64,000 nt of DNA from Sulfitobacter donghicola DSW-25 = KCTC 12864 = JCM 14565 (GCF_000622405.1 NZ_JASF01000005.1:682001-746000); one strand, 5' to 3'. Shown: positions 44,834 to 53,507, numbered from the stretch's first letter. The notes: generated by a model from the letters alone, not told the origin. A program made the numbers and translations.

Positions 44834-45421
44834 ATGAATGATCGCAGAAGTAGCGCCCAGAATTATTGGACGCTTTGCACCCTCTTGCTTTCCGCTGTTT
44901 TTCTATTTTTTTTGTGGAGCTTCGTAGACGGTCTGATATTTTTTATCGCAATGTTTGTTGTGCCGATTGTTGCAGCCATCCTCGGCATGGGCGCATACCT
45001 TATTGCTCTTTCCACAGAAAGGGATACCGCAGCTATCGCATATGTGGCGATTGCAACGATATTGATTGGTGTTCTGGGAGCCAACCTTAGCAATATTGAT
45101 AGGCATCTAGTACAGTCCTCTCAAGATCGCAAAAGGGCTACATTGGCACGACATGCCGAAAACTTTGAATACACGCACTACGTTTATCAAGACAGTGTCA
45201 GATACTACTCGCGGCCAAAGATAGAAAACTTGTACGGTAACAGAGTCCTAAATTTTGGACATTGCGTTCAAGTTACAAACTCTCGGGTTAACAGCGTCAG
45301 TCCAGTATTTTCAGAGATAGTGATCCGGGGAAATCCTGTTGAGGCTTGGTATGTGCATAGCGGGCTTCGTCGATTGAAAGACGGACAACGTTGCAGCGAG
45401 GCTTCCCAGTTGTTGCGCTAG
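44834..45421 (+). CDS. Membrane protein of the mobile element
   Basis: 195 residues from ATG 44834, which has TTTTGGAG 7 nt upstream; an ATG at 44744 in frame would add 30 residues but has a weak ribosome site. Three hydrophobic helices (TLCTLLLSAVFLFFLWSFV, IFFIAMFVVPIVAAILGMGA, IAYVAIATILIGVLGANL) are followed by a ~100-residue soluble tail with two cysteines. The DNA is more A+T-rich than its surroundings. No family recognised. Confidence 0.6.
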   Translation: MNDRRSSAQNYWTLCTLLLSAVFLFFLWSFVDGLIFFIAMFVVPIVAAILGMGAYLIALSTERDTAAIAYVAIATILIGVLGANLSNIDRHLVQSSQDRKRATLARHAENFEYTHYVYQDSVRYYSRPKIENLYGNRVLNFGHCVQVTNSRVNSVSPVFSEIVIRGNPVEAWYVHSGLRRLKDGQRCSEASQLLR

Positions 45422-45441
45422 AAGCAAGCCATATCTACTGC

Positions 45442-45497
45442 ATCTGTCCCCGAAGAGAACAAGCGCCTCAGATTGTGATAAGCCTATGGGGACAGAT
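45442..45497. repeat. Perfect 10-bp inverted repeat at the relaxase 3' end
   Basis: ATCTGTCCCC (45442-45451) and GGGGACAGAT (45488-45497), 36 bp apart. The right arm overlaps the last codons of the relaxase. It could be a terminator without a T-tract or part of a transfer or resolution site. Confidence 0.4.
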
Positions 45498-46749
45498 CAA
45501 GACCACGTTCCCGCCGTCGTACGGGTTGGGGTGATGCCTTGCGGGTCTTGAATGCCTGCCGAATATCTGCAGCGAGCAATCGCCGTTCATCCTGATGCTT
45601 ACGACGCATTTTCTGAACTTCCCGTTGCAGGGACTTACGTTCTTTCATTTGCTCTTTGGTCAACAAGTCACGCTGCCTTTGATCTCGGCGGGCCGCTTCC
45701 ATAGCCTCCATTTCATTGCGCTTTTGAACAGCTTTGTGGGCACCTGTCAGGCGATCAAATAGGCCTCGCAGGCCCTTGTTGAGACGATCAGATCGTGCCT
45801 TGGTTTCCTCAGCCCATCGCTGTTCTTGACCATGCTTGAGCTGTTTCCGCTCTTCACGATGTGCCAGAGCCATTTCACGCTGTTTATCGCGCAGAGGGGC
45901 GAGGTCATTGCGTTGACGATCTTTGATGTCACCGATAAAGCTGCGCATTTGGTCCGTAATCTTAGAGCGAATGTTGGTTTGCATTTCATCGACAGAAGGT
46001 AGATTTTCGGGCGAACCAAGTTTTGCCTTCACGTCTTTGACTTTCAAACCTGTCCATTTTGCAATCGAATGAATATTGCCGTCGACATCCAAAGCAACGA
46101 ACCCGCGCCGATCACCACGAGCGAGGAAGTAGCCACGATCTTCAAGAGCATTTTTTAAGCCACGCTGACTATCACATCGTTCCCATGCTTGCTGAAACGT
46201 CTGTTTGATTTCGCGTGGATCAAGCCCCTGACGTTTTGCAGCCTGCCATTCTTCGAGTGTGAAATTGAGGGGTGATTTGTTGCCGTAGGTTGCCAGCCCG
46301 TCAGGTAGCGTCCAGCCATGATCCAGAAACAAATCGCGCGACAAGTCACGCAATGCCAGCTTAAATCGCCCCAAGTGGATAGCTTTCAAATCATCCACAT
46401 CAATACGGCTCCACACTACGTGGACGTGCCTGCGATTTTCCTTCTCATGCACGACGATAGCGCGAGGTTGAGCGTGCAGCCCCAGTGCTTGTTCAATGCG
46501 ATCTGCGGCATCAAGAAACTCTTCTTCTGTCCCGAGGTGATCCTGTGGAGGATTGAGGCTCAATGAGAACATGAACTTCTTGCACTGGGTTGCTTTGGAG
46601 ATCGCATGCATTTCCGCGAGCGCGCCATGAAGCTCGTCGGTTGAAAACCCGCGTAAATCCAAACAGGTGACGTGATCATTGTCGCGATCATTCATCAAAT
46701 GATCGGCTAGTGCCTTCGCGCCAGAACGTTGGGAGCCTTTGAGGATCAT
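45484..46749 (-). CDS. Relaxase / mobilization nuclease (VirD2-like, MOBP type)
   Basis: 421 residues from ATG 46749 (GGGGGTGAAACA upstream). The N-terminal ~200 residues form the nuclease: MILKGSQRSGAKALADHLMN, LRGFSTDELHGAL, FMFSLSLNPPQDH, and the metal motif HEKENRRHVHVVWSRID (His101, His108, His110). The C-terminal half is highly charged and coiled-coil-like. It nicks DNA at oriT and pilots it into the recipient using another element's secretion system. ATGA overlap with mobC. Confidence 0.9.
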   Translation of the reverse strand: MILKGSQRSGAKALADHLMNDRDNDHVTCLDLRGFSTDELHGALAEMHAISKATQCKKFMFSLSLNPPQDHLGTEEEFLDAADRIEQALGLHAQPRAIVVHEKENRRHVHVVWSRIDVDDLKAIHLGRFKLALRDLSRDLFLDHGWTLPDGLATYGNKSPLNFTLEEWQAAKRQGLDPREIKQTFQQAWERCDSQRGLKNALEDRGYFLARGDRRGFVALDVDGNIHSIAKWTGLKVKDVKAKLGSPENLPSVDEMQTNIRSKITDQMRSFIGDIKDRQRNDLAPLRDKQREMALAHREERKQLKHGQEQRWAEETKARSDRLNKGLRGLFDRLTGAHKAVQKRNEMEAMEAARRDQRQRDLLTKEQMKERKSLQREVQKMRRKHQDERRLLAADIRQAFKTRKASPQPVRRRERGLDLSP

Positions 46750-47102
46750 TGTTTCACCCCCAAGGCTTCCATGATCGCCGCCCTGATCCATGCAACTTCC
46801 GCAACGGCCCGATTGAGGTCTTCCTCCAATTCTGGATCGACGATCAATGTGCCTTGGTTCAGATGTTTTGCGATTTGATTGAGGTTATTGGATTGCCTTG
46901 TTTGCCCGAGGCGTACCAGAACCTCAGCCAATAGCTGTTGCTCCGCAACAGGTGGTTTCCGCCGCTTCCGATATTTAGGAGCTTCAGCAGCAAAAACCAC
47001 GGACTTGATATACGTTGCCAGCGGCATCGCCCCAGCTTGGGCTTCAAGCTGAGAGCGTTCCTTGGGTGTTAGCCGCAATGAAAACGGTGCGAGGCGGCTC
47101 AT
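46746..47102 (-). CDS. mobC: MobC-like relaxosome accessory protein
   Basis: 118 residues. FSLRLTPKERSQLEAQAGAMPLATYIKSV is a ribbon-helix-helix-like DNA-binding start, and VRLGQTRQSNNLNQIAKHLNQGTL is the conserved MobC segment. It opens DNA at oriT for the relaxase. It overlaps the relaxase by 4 bp and the next upstream ORF by 4 bp. oriT is expected upstream of this gene but I could not place it. Confidence 0.88.
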   Translation of the reverse strand: MSRLAPFSLRLTPKERSQLEAQAGAMPLATYIKSVVFAAEAPKYRKRRKPPVAEQQLLAEVLVRLGQTRQSNNLNQIAKHLNQGTLIVDPELEEDLNRAVAEVAWIRAAIMEALGVKQ

Positions 47103-47296
47103 GGGCGTGGGCCTCGCAACTTAGGACCTTTGGTGGCGGTACGTGCTTCGTCATATGCTGTCTTATCCAAAGAGCGTAACTTGTGGGCAACCTCAGGATC
47201 GGACTGTAAATAACGTTCCCAATCCTCTAGGTTTTCAAGCAGAGCATTTGGGTCAATGGGTTCTACGAAATCTTCCGCAAGTGCACCATCCTTCAC
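47099..47296 (-). CDS. Small acidic ORF at the element's right end
   Basis: 65 residues (MKDGALAEDFVEPIDPNALL ... KGPKLRGPRP). Only a GTG at 47296 is available as start, and it lies 7 bp outside the GCACCAT core, in the repeat-like flank. GGGTGAAGG-like sequence overlaps it. The stop overlaps the mobC start by 4 bp, arguing for translation. In the excised circle the upstream sequence would differ, so the native start may be another one. Function unknown. Confidence 0.5.
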   Translation of the reverse strand: MKDGALAEDFVEPIDPNALLENLEDWERYLQSDPEVAHKLRSLDKTAYDEARTATKGPKLRGPRP

Positions 47297-47349
47297 CCAT
47301 CAGTAGAGTCGGATGCCCAAGCGCGCCACGATAGCCCGACTTACGCGCC
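47283..47349. repeat. Diverged fourth repeat unit / right attachment region
   Basis: GCACCAT, then CCTTCACCCATCAGTAGAGT and, after a variable 20-odd bases, AGCCCGACTTACGCGCC. It matches the non-tRNA part of the 113-bp units at both ends, with a different middle. AGTCGG (47307-47312) and CCGACT keep the hairpin seen in the other units. Confidence 0.65.
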
Positions 47350-47419
47350 TTGGCGAGAATTGCCCTCCTCGCGATTCACATCCGAAGGGGGGTTTAAGCG
47401 CTGCGGCCTATAGATAATG

Positions 47420-48124
47420 TTATAGCAAATTGATGCTGGAACGCGCCGAGCTGGCTTCTCTTGCGAGTTTGTCAGCATTGGAAATGTGCCAATCCAGACC
47501 AGTCTGGCCTTGATTCTGGGCATTGCGCATATTTGCGGCCGCATGGTTTGCATTGCGTTCCGTCGCCAACAGGGCTGCCGCTATTGATTGGCGTTCGGCC
47601 ATGATGCTTGCGTGGGACTGTGCGTAAGCTTTTGCAGACAGTTGCCCAGAGGCGCGTTGTAAATCAATCCGCGCGAGAGCTTCCTCTTGGGCGGCAAGGC
47701 GAGCGGGCAATGTGTTTTGGACTAGGGACATCTGGGTGTTTGTCTTGCGCAGGGTGCGCACGACGGCACTGGGTGAAATCGATTCAACGCGGCGGTTCAC
47801 TTTGCGCTTGCCCGCAACATGCCCCACAACCGCACCGCCAGCAGCGCCCGCCGCAGCGGCTGCGATACAGTTCTTTGCGTTTCCTGCTGAAACGACCGCG
47901 AGGCCGCAACCGATTGCCGCGCCGACACCTGCCCCTTTGAGGGTGGTTTGCACGACGATACGTCTGGACAGCTCGGTCAAAGCGGCGGTTTGCGCATCTA
48001 TTTCCGCTGGTTGCTCTGCTGCGAAACCCAACCGCGTGGTGTCAGACCGGCTGGAACTGGTATGCGGCGCAGCGGCACAAGCAGATAGCACAAAGGGTAA
48101 CACGAGAAGAGTTGGAATACGCAT
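47420..48124 (-). CDS. Glycine-zipper lipoprotein
   Basis: 234 residues. Type II signal peptide MRIPTLLVLPFVLSACAAAP (lipobox LSAC). A Gly/Ala-rich segment at about 65-105 (GAGVGAAIGCGLAV ... AAAGAAGGAVVGHVAGKRK) is a glycine zipper of the Rick_17kDa/SlyB type. The C-terminal half is helical (LVQNTLPARLAAQEEALARI). Probably anchored at the outer membrane; role unknown. It lies just outside the mobile element. Confidence 0.7.
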   Translation of the reverse strand: MRIPTLLVLPFVLSACAAAPHTSSSRSDTTRLGFAAEQPAEIDAQTAALTELSRRIVVQTTLKGAGVGAAIGCGLAVVSAGNAKNCIAAAAAGAAGGAVVGHVAGKRKVNRRVESISPSAVVRTLRKTNTQMSLVQNTLPARLAAQEEALARIDLQRASGQLSAKAYAQSHASIMAERQSIAAALLATERNANHAAANMRNAQNQGQTGLDWHISNADKLAREASSARSSINLL

Positions 48125-48431
48125 CGGAAAAACCTAAAATCATTGTTTCAAATTGAAGGATAATCACCAATCAAGGCGAAACTATGACTGAAGGGTGAAA
48201 TCTCAAGCTGCCACCGTCATGCCTTTGAAAATAAGGAAAATGTTGATGGTGCGCACCTATGGCGGATGCGTTGAATTGGGGCAATTCGGGAAACAATGGG
48301 AAAGGTTTCACTGCCGTCGTGGCAGAGGAAACTCATTTTTTTTCGCATTTTTCAGGCCAGCCCCAGCACGCCTAGAATGACAGCGATGGCCCGACCGAAC
48401 AGGCCGAGCCACAGGCAGATATGAATACAGC
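48125..48431. other. 307-bp intergenic region, no supported gene
   Basis: Between the lipoprotein and lytic transglycosylase genes, both on the minus strand. The only coding-like trace is a minus-strand hydrophobic stretch (ICLWLGLFGRAIAVILGV, stop near 48352) with no usable start codon. The promoter of the lipoprotein gene should lie here. Nothing else seen. Confidence 0.5.
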
Positions 48432-49580
48432 TCAGCCGAGTTGGCGCAGCAGTTCCTGAGAGGGCTTACCCGTCACAGGCAGGCCCTTGCTGGCCTGATA
48501 GGCGCGAATGGCTTTTTGGCTGTTGGGGCCAATGACGCCATCGCTGCCGCCCGTATCGAACCCTTTCGCGGTTAGACGTTTTTGCAAGGCGATACGTTCA
48601 TCTTTGATCAAACCGTTTGCATCTGGTGGGAAGCTGGCGCGCAGGGGGCCTGCCCCGCCGATGCGGTCGGCCAGATGGCCCACGCCAATCGCGTAGGCAT
48701 CCGAGTTATTATAGCGTTTGATCGCACGGAAGTTGCCAGTCACCGCGAAACGCGGGCCACCTGCCTGTGGCTGGATGATCCGCCCGCTTGGCGCGCCATT
48801 GCCTACTTCGCCCCCCCATTTCACACCACGGGTCCAGCCGCTGCGTTTGAGGTAGGCGGCCGTAGAGGCCAGCGCATCGGTTGGGTCATCAGACCAGATA
48901 TCGCGGCGCCCATCGCCTGTGAAATCCACGGCGTAGGCCTGATAGGAGGTTGGGATAAACTGGGTATGGCCCATCGCCCCTGCCCATGATCCGGTCATGC
49001 GGCTGGGGGTGATGTCTCCGTTTTGCAGGATTTTCAGCGCGGCGATCAATTGCTTTTCGAAAAACGCGCCGCGGCGGCCATCATAGGCCAAGGTCGAGGT
49101 GGCCGAGATCACCGGCACATCGCCGCGCCGTTCGCCAAAGAAGCTCTCCAGCCCCCAAACCGCGCAGATGATTTCGGCATCAACGCCGTATTTGCCTTCG
49201 AGGGTTTGCAAGGTCGCGCGGTGGCGGCCAAAGGCGGCGCGCCCTTTGCTGATGCGTTCATCCGAGGCTGCAATCGCGAGGTAATCCTCTAGCGTGCGTT
49301 TGAATTCGGTCTGGTTGCGGTCGCGTTTCACACAGCCTGGCAAATAGCCTGTACCGCGGAAGGCCGCGCTGAGCGTGGATTGGGAGATACCGCGCGAGGC
49401 CGCGCGGGTGCGAAAGCTGCTGACCCATGAGTCATAGCCTGCGTTGGGCGTTGGGCGCAGATCAGCGGGAAGTCCGGCAGGTGCGGCTTTGCGGCTGGAG
49501 GAGGTCGCGCCGCCCCCGCAGGCGGTTAACGTGGTAAGAGCGCCAAGGCCCAAGCCAAAATTGCGTCGTGAAAGGTTCAT
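48432..49580 (-). CDS. Lytic murein transglycosylase (MltB-like) with peptidoglycan-binding domain
   Basis: 382 residues. The N-terminus combines SRRNFGLGLGA with a lipobox (TTLTAC), so an exported lipoprotein. Catalytic SLT_2 domain from about 45 to 320, with the active Glu in CAVWGLESFFGERRGD and MGHTQFIPTSYQAYAVDFTG. C-terminal PG_binding_1 domain (about 325-380: LQKRLTAKGFDTGGSDGVIG). It cleaves peptidoglycan to 1,6-anhydro ends. Confidence 0.9.
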   Translation of the reverse strand: MNLSRRNFGLGLGALTTLTACGGGATSSSRKAAPAGLPADLRPTPNAGYDSWVSSFRTRAASRGISQSTLSAAFRGTGYLPGCVKRDRNQTEFKRTLEDYLAIAASDERISKGRAAFGRHRATLQTLEGKYGVDAEIICAVWGLESFFGERRGDVPVISATSTLAYDGRRGAFFEKQLIAALKILQNGDITPSRMTGSWAGAMGHTQFIPTSYQAYAVDFTGDGRRDIWSDDPTDALASTAAYLKRSGWTRGVKWGGEVGNGAPSGRIIQPQAGGPRFAVTGNFRAIKRYNNSDAYAIGVGHLADRIGGAGPLRASFPPDANGLIKDERIALQKRLTAKGFDTGGSDGVIGPNSQKAIRAYQASKGLPVTGKPSQELLRQLG

Positions 49581-49720
49581 ACTGCTGCCCCGTTTATCGT
49601 TTGTTGGGTTTGGCGGCTATGCTACCCGATAAACATAGCGAGGCAACAGGCCAAAGCCTGATTTGGGCGTTGCCTTGCCGATGGGCCAGCCCCGTTTCGG
49701 CCCATCCCGTCCAAACATTT

Positions 49721-50692
49721 CTAGGCCCGACTAAGGGCCTGATCGATTTCTGCGGTGGTGGGCGGGTTGCACCCTTCCTTGCCGCAGTTCAGGCAGGCGG
49801 CCTGCACGCCGCGGGTCAACAGCATTTGCAGCTGTTCTTTATTCAACTCGGCTAGTGACGATTTATTCAGCAAACCGTTGTCAGCAAGGGTCGCCACCAA
49901 GGTGGCCATGAAGGTATCGCCAGCACCGACAGTGTCTACAAAGGTCTCGATCACAGGATTTTCTACAACGCAGTAGTGATTTGGCGTCCAGCCTTCGGCG
50001 CCATCTGGCCCTTTGGTCAGCGCGACCAAGCTGGCGTTGGTCTCTGCCAGCACTGTTTTCATGGCCTCTGCCTGAGACAGATCAGGGTAGATCCATTCAA
50101 GGTCTTCATCGCTCATCTTTAGGATGGTCGTGGTTTTTATCAGACGCAAGACGCGCTCGCGGTAGCTGGCGGGATCTTCCAACAAGGCGCTGCGGATGTT
50201 GGGATCAAAGGAGGTTGTAAGGCCGCGCGCGTTCGCCGCATCAAACGCAGCCTCCCATGCGGCGCCGTCCTGCACGCCTGCAAAAGCGAGGGATCCAGCC
50301 TGAAAATGGGTGATTTCATCGCTGATCGCGGCGGCAAGGCTTGCGGCCGTTACACAGCGTTCGGCGGTGTTATCGCGGTGAAAAACATATTGGGGAATGC
50401 CGTCTTCGAGGGTCACAACCGCTTCGGTTGTGGGTTCATCCCTGCGACCACCTGCAAGGACCACGTTTTCGGCGATCAGGTTTTCGGCCAGTTGCTGGCC
50501 GTATTTATCCGTTGAAACGGGGGTCACGTAATGGGTGTTCTGCCCTTGGCGGCCCAGCGCAAAAGCAACGTTATAGGGTGAGCCGCCCAGCTTATAGCTT
50601 ACCTCAGCCTCCCCTGCGGAGTTCTTTTTGTGCATGGTGTCGATCAGGTTTTCACCACCAACGGCAATAACGGGCTGGACAGGTTGGGACAT
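49721..50692 (-). CDS. PfkB-family sugar kinase
   Basis: 323 residues. VIAVGGENLIDTM at the N-terminus, KLGGSPYNVAFALGRQG (substrate-binding glycines), and the catalytic DTVGAGDTFMATLV (Asp as base, about residue 255) identify a ribokinase/fructokinase-type enzyme. A cysteine-bearing C-terminal stretch (ACLNCGKEGCNPPTTAEI) is seen in fructokinase-like members. Sugar not assignable; no sugar transporter nearby. Confidence 0.88.
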   Translation of the reverse strand: MSQPVQPVIAVGGENLIDTMHKKNSAGEAEVSYKLGGSPYNVAFALGRQGQNTHYVTPVSTDKYGQQLAENLIAENVVLAGGRRDEPTTEAVVTLEDGIPQYVFHRDNTAERCVTAASLAAAISDEITHFQAGSLAFAGVQDGAAWEAAFDAANARGLTTSFDPNIRSALLEDPASYRERVLRLIKTTTILKMSDEDLEWIYPDLSQAEAMKTVLAETNASLVALTKGPDGAEGWTPNHYCVVENPVIETFVDTVGAGDTFMATLVATLADNGLLNKSSLAELNKEQLQMLLTRGVQAACLNCGKEGCNPPTTAEIDQALSRA

Positions 50693-50981
50693 GGGGCTGC
50701 AAATCCTAAGAGAGACAATTCAGAGGTTAACATATAGGGTAATCCGCCCCACTGGTAGCCCTAACATTGCTGTTTCTAAGACCCTGAACAGGGCGATCCC
50801 CGCGCGCGCGAACAGGCGCTTTCAGGGCATTGCGACGGTTTGGGGAATTTCAAAGACGTTGACGCAAAATCGCGGCAATCCGCTTCAACCTGGAGTTTAC
50901 CCAGCGTTTCGAGCCTGCGACACCGAAAGCGGTCGATTCTTTTGAGGCGGCGCATTATAGTAAGCTTTGAATGAACTAACT
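50693..50981. other. Divergent intergenic region upstream of fnrL
   Basis: About 290 bp between the divergent pfkB-type gene and fnrL. No gene, and no hairpin with a T-tract. A short alternating CGCGCGCG run is at 50800-50808. Promoters of both genes must lie here; the FNR box is at its right edge. Confidence 0.5.
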
Positions 50982-50995
50982 TTGATGCAGATCAA
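50982..50995. promoter_or_regulatory. FNR box at the fnrL start (autoregulation)
   Basis: TTGATGCAGATCAA is a perfect TTGAT-N4-ATCAA palindrome. It ends 4 bp before the ATG at 51000, so bound FnrL would sit on the translation start region and most likely represses its own gene. Confidence 0.85.
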
Positions 50996-50999
50996 TATA

Positions 51000-51713
51000 A
51001 TGACGCTTCCGATTCTCAGAGATTTCAAATGCAGCCACTGCCCGATTCGCCATCGGGCGGTTTGCGCGCATTGTGATACTGACGAATTGCAATTGCTGGA
51101 AAACATCAAGAGCTACCGCAGCTTTTCGGCAGGTGAATCCATCTTATGGCGGGGCGAACCGTTGGACTATGTTGCATCCGTGGTGACCGGTGTTGCGGCC
51201 CTATCCAAGACATTGGAAGACGGGCGCACCCAGATGGTTGGCCTATTGCTACCATCGGATTTTATGGGCAGGCCGGGGCGCAAGCAGATCGCGTTTGACG
51301 TCACAGCGACCACCGATGTCACGCTATGTTGTTTTGATCGCAAACCGTTTGAGAAGCTGGTGAATGACACACCCCACCTGACACAGCGGTTGATGGAATT
51401 GGCGTTGGACGAATTGGATGCCGCGCGCGACTGGATGCTGCTGCTGGGGCGCAAGACCGCGCGGGAAAAAATCGCGACCTTCATTGAAATGCTGGCCCGC
51501 CGTGTCCACATGGAGAAAGATCAGGACAGTTTGATACTGCCGCTTTCCATGACCCGTGACCAGATTGCAAACTTTCTGGGTCTCACTTTGGAAACCGTCA
51601 GCCGACAGTTCAACGCCTTGAAAAAGGACGGGATAATCGACTTTAGCGACCGCAAATTCATCGCGGTCAAAAACATCGAAGCGTTGCACGCCGCCTCGGG
51701 TGATGACAGCTAG
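51000..51713 (+). CDS. fnrL: FnrL, oxygen-sensing Crp/Fnr regulator
   Basis: 237 residues from ATG 51000; an in-frame ATG at 50985 and a TTG at 50967 exist, but would place the FNR box inside the gene. N-terminal cysteines at 11, 14, 22 and 25 and a central CC at 110-111 fit a 4Fe-4S sensor. The cAMP-binding-like domain is followed by an HTH with LTLETVSRQFNALKKDG, whose E-x2-SR recognises TTGAT. Under low oxygen it activates the cbb3 operons downstream, which carry matching boxes. No clear ribosome site. Confidence 0.93.
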   Translation: MTLPILRDFKCSHCPIRHRAVCAHCDTDELQLLENIKSYRSFSAGESILWRGEPLDYVASVVTGVAALSKTLEDGRTQMVGLLLPSDFMGRPGRKQIAFDVTATTDVTLCCFDRKPFEKLVNDTPHLTQRLMELALDELDAARDWMLLLGRKTAREKIATFIEMLARRVHMEKDQDSLILPLSMTRDQIANFLGLTLETVSRQFNALKKDGIIDFSDRKFIAVKNIEALHAASGDDS

Positions 51714-51715
51714 TT

Positions 51716-51750
51716 TGGGCCCTCTTTTCAAGGCGGCTGGCCCATTTTTG
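51716..51750 (+). terminator. Terminator of fnrL
   Basis: TGGGCC (51716-51721) pairs with GGCCCA (51739-51744), then TTTTTG. Directly after the fnrL stop. Confidence 0.65.
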
Positions 51751-51784
51751 CGCTTGTGAATTAGTTTCCCAAACACCGCACGTA

Positions 51785-51798
51785 TTGATCCAGATCAA
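51785..51798 (+). promoter_or_regulatory. FNR box of the ccoNOQP promoter
   Basis: Perfect TTGATCCAGATCAA. CATAAA at 51819-51824 is a possible -10, which puts the box at about -41 from the start point, the class II activator position. Identical to the box before ccoG. Confidence 0.9.
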
Positions 51799-51882
51799 AG
51801 AGCCTGCCCCCGCATTCACATAAAACCCCCATCAAGAACAACATGCGTCTTACGCGCACTGTTGCCATTGCGAGGGTACTCT

Positions 51883-53496
51883 ATGAACTATGTAAAACTT
51901 GTGCTCCTTGGTTTAGTGACGCTTTTTGCGGCACTTGCCAGTAGCTGGGCACGCGATCTAGCCTATCAACTCCATGCGATTCTGATCATGTTGATCGCCG
52001 CTTTCATGTTTATACGCGTTTTGCGTCAAACGGATGAACCGGTGGTCGTTGTCGATAATCAGGGTCTTTACGAAGACGGTGTTGTCCGTGCGGGCGTCAT
52101 TGCGACGGCCTTTTGGGGCATCGCCGGATTTTTGGTTGGGACGTTCATCGCGTTTCAGCTGGCTTTCCCCGAGCTGAACTTTGACTGGGGTCAGCCGTTC
52201 ACGAACTTTGGTAGGCTTCGCCCGCTGCACACCAGTGCGGTGATTTTTGCCTTTGGCGGGAACGCCTTGATTGCGACGTCTTTTTACATTGTTCAGCGGA
52301 CCAGCGGTGCGCGCCTTTGGGGTGGCAACGCGGGGTGGTTCGTATTCTGGGGCTATCAGTTGTTCATCGTTCTGGCGGCGACGGGTTATTTGCTGGGCTC
52401 GACCCAGTCAAAGGAATACGCCGAGCCTGAATGGTATGTAGATATCTGGCTGACCATCATCTGGGTAACCTATCTGGCTGTTTTCATGGGCACGATCATC
52501 AAGCGCCGTGAGAAGCACATCTATGTTGCGAACTGGTTCTTCCTTGCGTTCATCGTAACGGTTGCAATGCTGCACCTCGTCAACAACCTCAGCATTCCGG
52601 TGAGCATCTGGGGCAGCAAATCTGTTCAGGTCTTTTCGGGTGTTCAGGATGCGATGACGCAGTGGTGGTATGGTCACAACGCCGTTGGCTTCTTCCTGAC
52701 TGCGGGTTTCTTGGGGATGATGTATTATTTCGTTCCAAAGCAGGCCGAGCGTCCGGTTTACAGCTACAAATTATCCATCATCCACTTTTGGGCGCTGATT
52801 TTCTTGTACATCTGGGCGGGTCCACACCACCTGCACTACACCGCTTTGCCTGACTGGGCAGCGACGTTGGGCATGGTTTTCTCGATCGTTCTTTGGATGC
52901 CAAGCTGGGGCGGTATGATCAACGGTCTGATGACGCTGCAAGGCGCATGGGACAAGCTGCGGACCGATCCGATCTTGCGGATGTTCGTTCTGTCGCTTGG
53001 TTTCTACGGTATGTCCACATTCGAGGGTCCGATGATGTCGATCCGCGCTGTGAACAGCCTGTCGCACTATACGGACTGGACCATTGGCCACGTACACTCG
53101 GGTGCGCTGGGTTGGAACGGGATGATCACCTTTGGTGCGCTCTACTTCCTCACGCCACGTTTGTGGGGCCGCAAGCAGATGCATTCGATGTCTGCGATCA
53201 ACTGGCACTTCTGGCTCGCGACATTGGGGATCGTTCTATACGCCTCTTCGATGTGGGTATCGGGCATCATGGAAGGTTTGATGTGGCGCGAAGTTGATGA
53301 CCAGGGTTTCCTTGTCAACTCGTTCGCGGACACCGTCAGCGCCAAGTTCCCAATGTATGTCGTGCGCGGTTTGGGTGGGGTTTTGTTCCTCGCTGGTGCG
53401 GTCGTGATGTGCTGGAACATGTGGATGACAATTCGGGGTGGCAAACCTGCCACCGCGAACCTCCCTACCCCTCTTAATGCTACACCTGCTGAATAA
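51883..53496 (+). CDS. ccoN: Cytochrome cbb3 oxidase subunit I
   Basis: 537 residues, 12 or more membrane helices. Catalytic subunit reducing O2 to water at the heme b3-CuB centre. Heme/copper histidines appear in [53 protein letters not shown] and [20 protein letters not shown] 51883 has GCGAGGG upstream. First gene of ccoNOQP; high-affinity respiration at low oxygen. Confidence 0.97.
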   Translation: MNYVKLVLLGLVTLFAALASSWARDLAYQLHAILIMLIAAFMFIRVLRQTDEPVVVVDNQGLYEDGVVRAGVIATAFWGIAGFLVGTFIAFQLAFPELNFDWGQPFTNFGRLRPLHTSAVIFAFGGNALIATSFYIVQRTSGARLWGGNAGWFVFWGYQLFIVLAATGYLLGSTQSKEYAEPEWYVDIWLTIIWVTYLAVFMGTIIKRREKHIYVANWFFLAFIVTVAMLHLVNNLSIPVSIWGSKSVQVFSGVQDAMTQWWYGHNAVGFFLTAGFLGMMYYFVPKQAERPVYSYKLSIIHFWALIFLYIWAGPHHLHYTALPDWAATLGMVFSIVLWMPSWGGMINGLMTLQGAWDKLRTDPILRMFVLSLGFYGMSTFEGPMMSIRAVNSLSHYTDWTIGHVHSGALGWNGMITFGALYFLTPRLWGRKQMHSMSAINWHFWLATLGIVLYASSMWVSGIMEGLMWREVDDQGFLVNSFADTVSAKFPMYVVRGLGGVLFLAGAVVMCWNMWMTIRGGKPATANLPTPLNATPAE

Positions 53497-53507
53497 GGAT
53501 AAAAACA

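Larger units (their letters stand above)
43126..47289. mobile_element. Degenerate mobilizable element integrated at a tRNA-Thr end repeat
   Basis: About 4.16 kb between two GCACCAT copies (43126-43132 and 47283-47289). The left copy closes a tRNA 3'-end repeat, and the right copy is followed by sequence related to the repeat unit (CCTTCACCCATC...). Contents: recombinase remnant, IS3-family insertion, a membrane protein, relaxase, MobC-like protein and a small ORF. No intact integrase is present, so self-excision looks lost; mobilization genes look intact. Confidence 0.72.

Noticed and set aside
48195..48380. 61-codon + strand ORF in the intergenic gap
   Set aside because: No ribosome site, no family-like sequence, runs through a T-tract; likely chance.
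48350..48425. Short hydrophobic minus-strand peptide after the transglycosylase
   Set aside because: No start codon of any usual type fits; the frame upstream is closed by a stop inside the transglycosylase gene.
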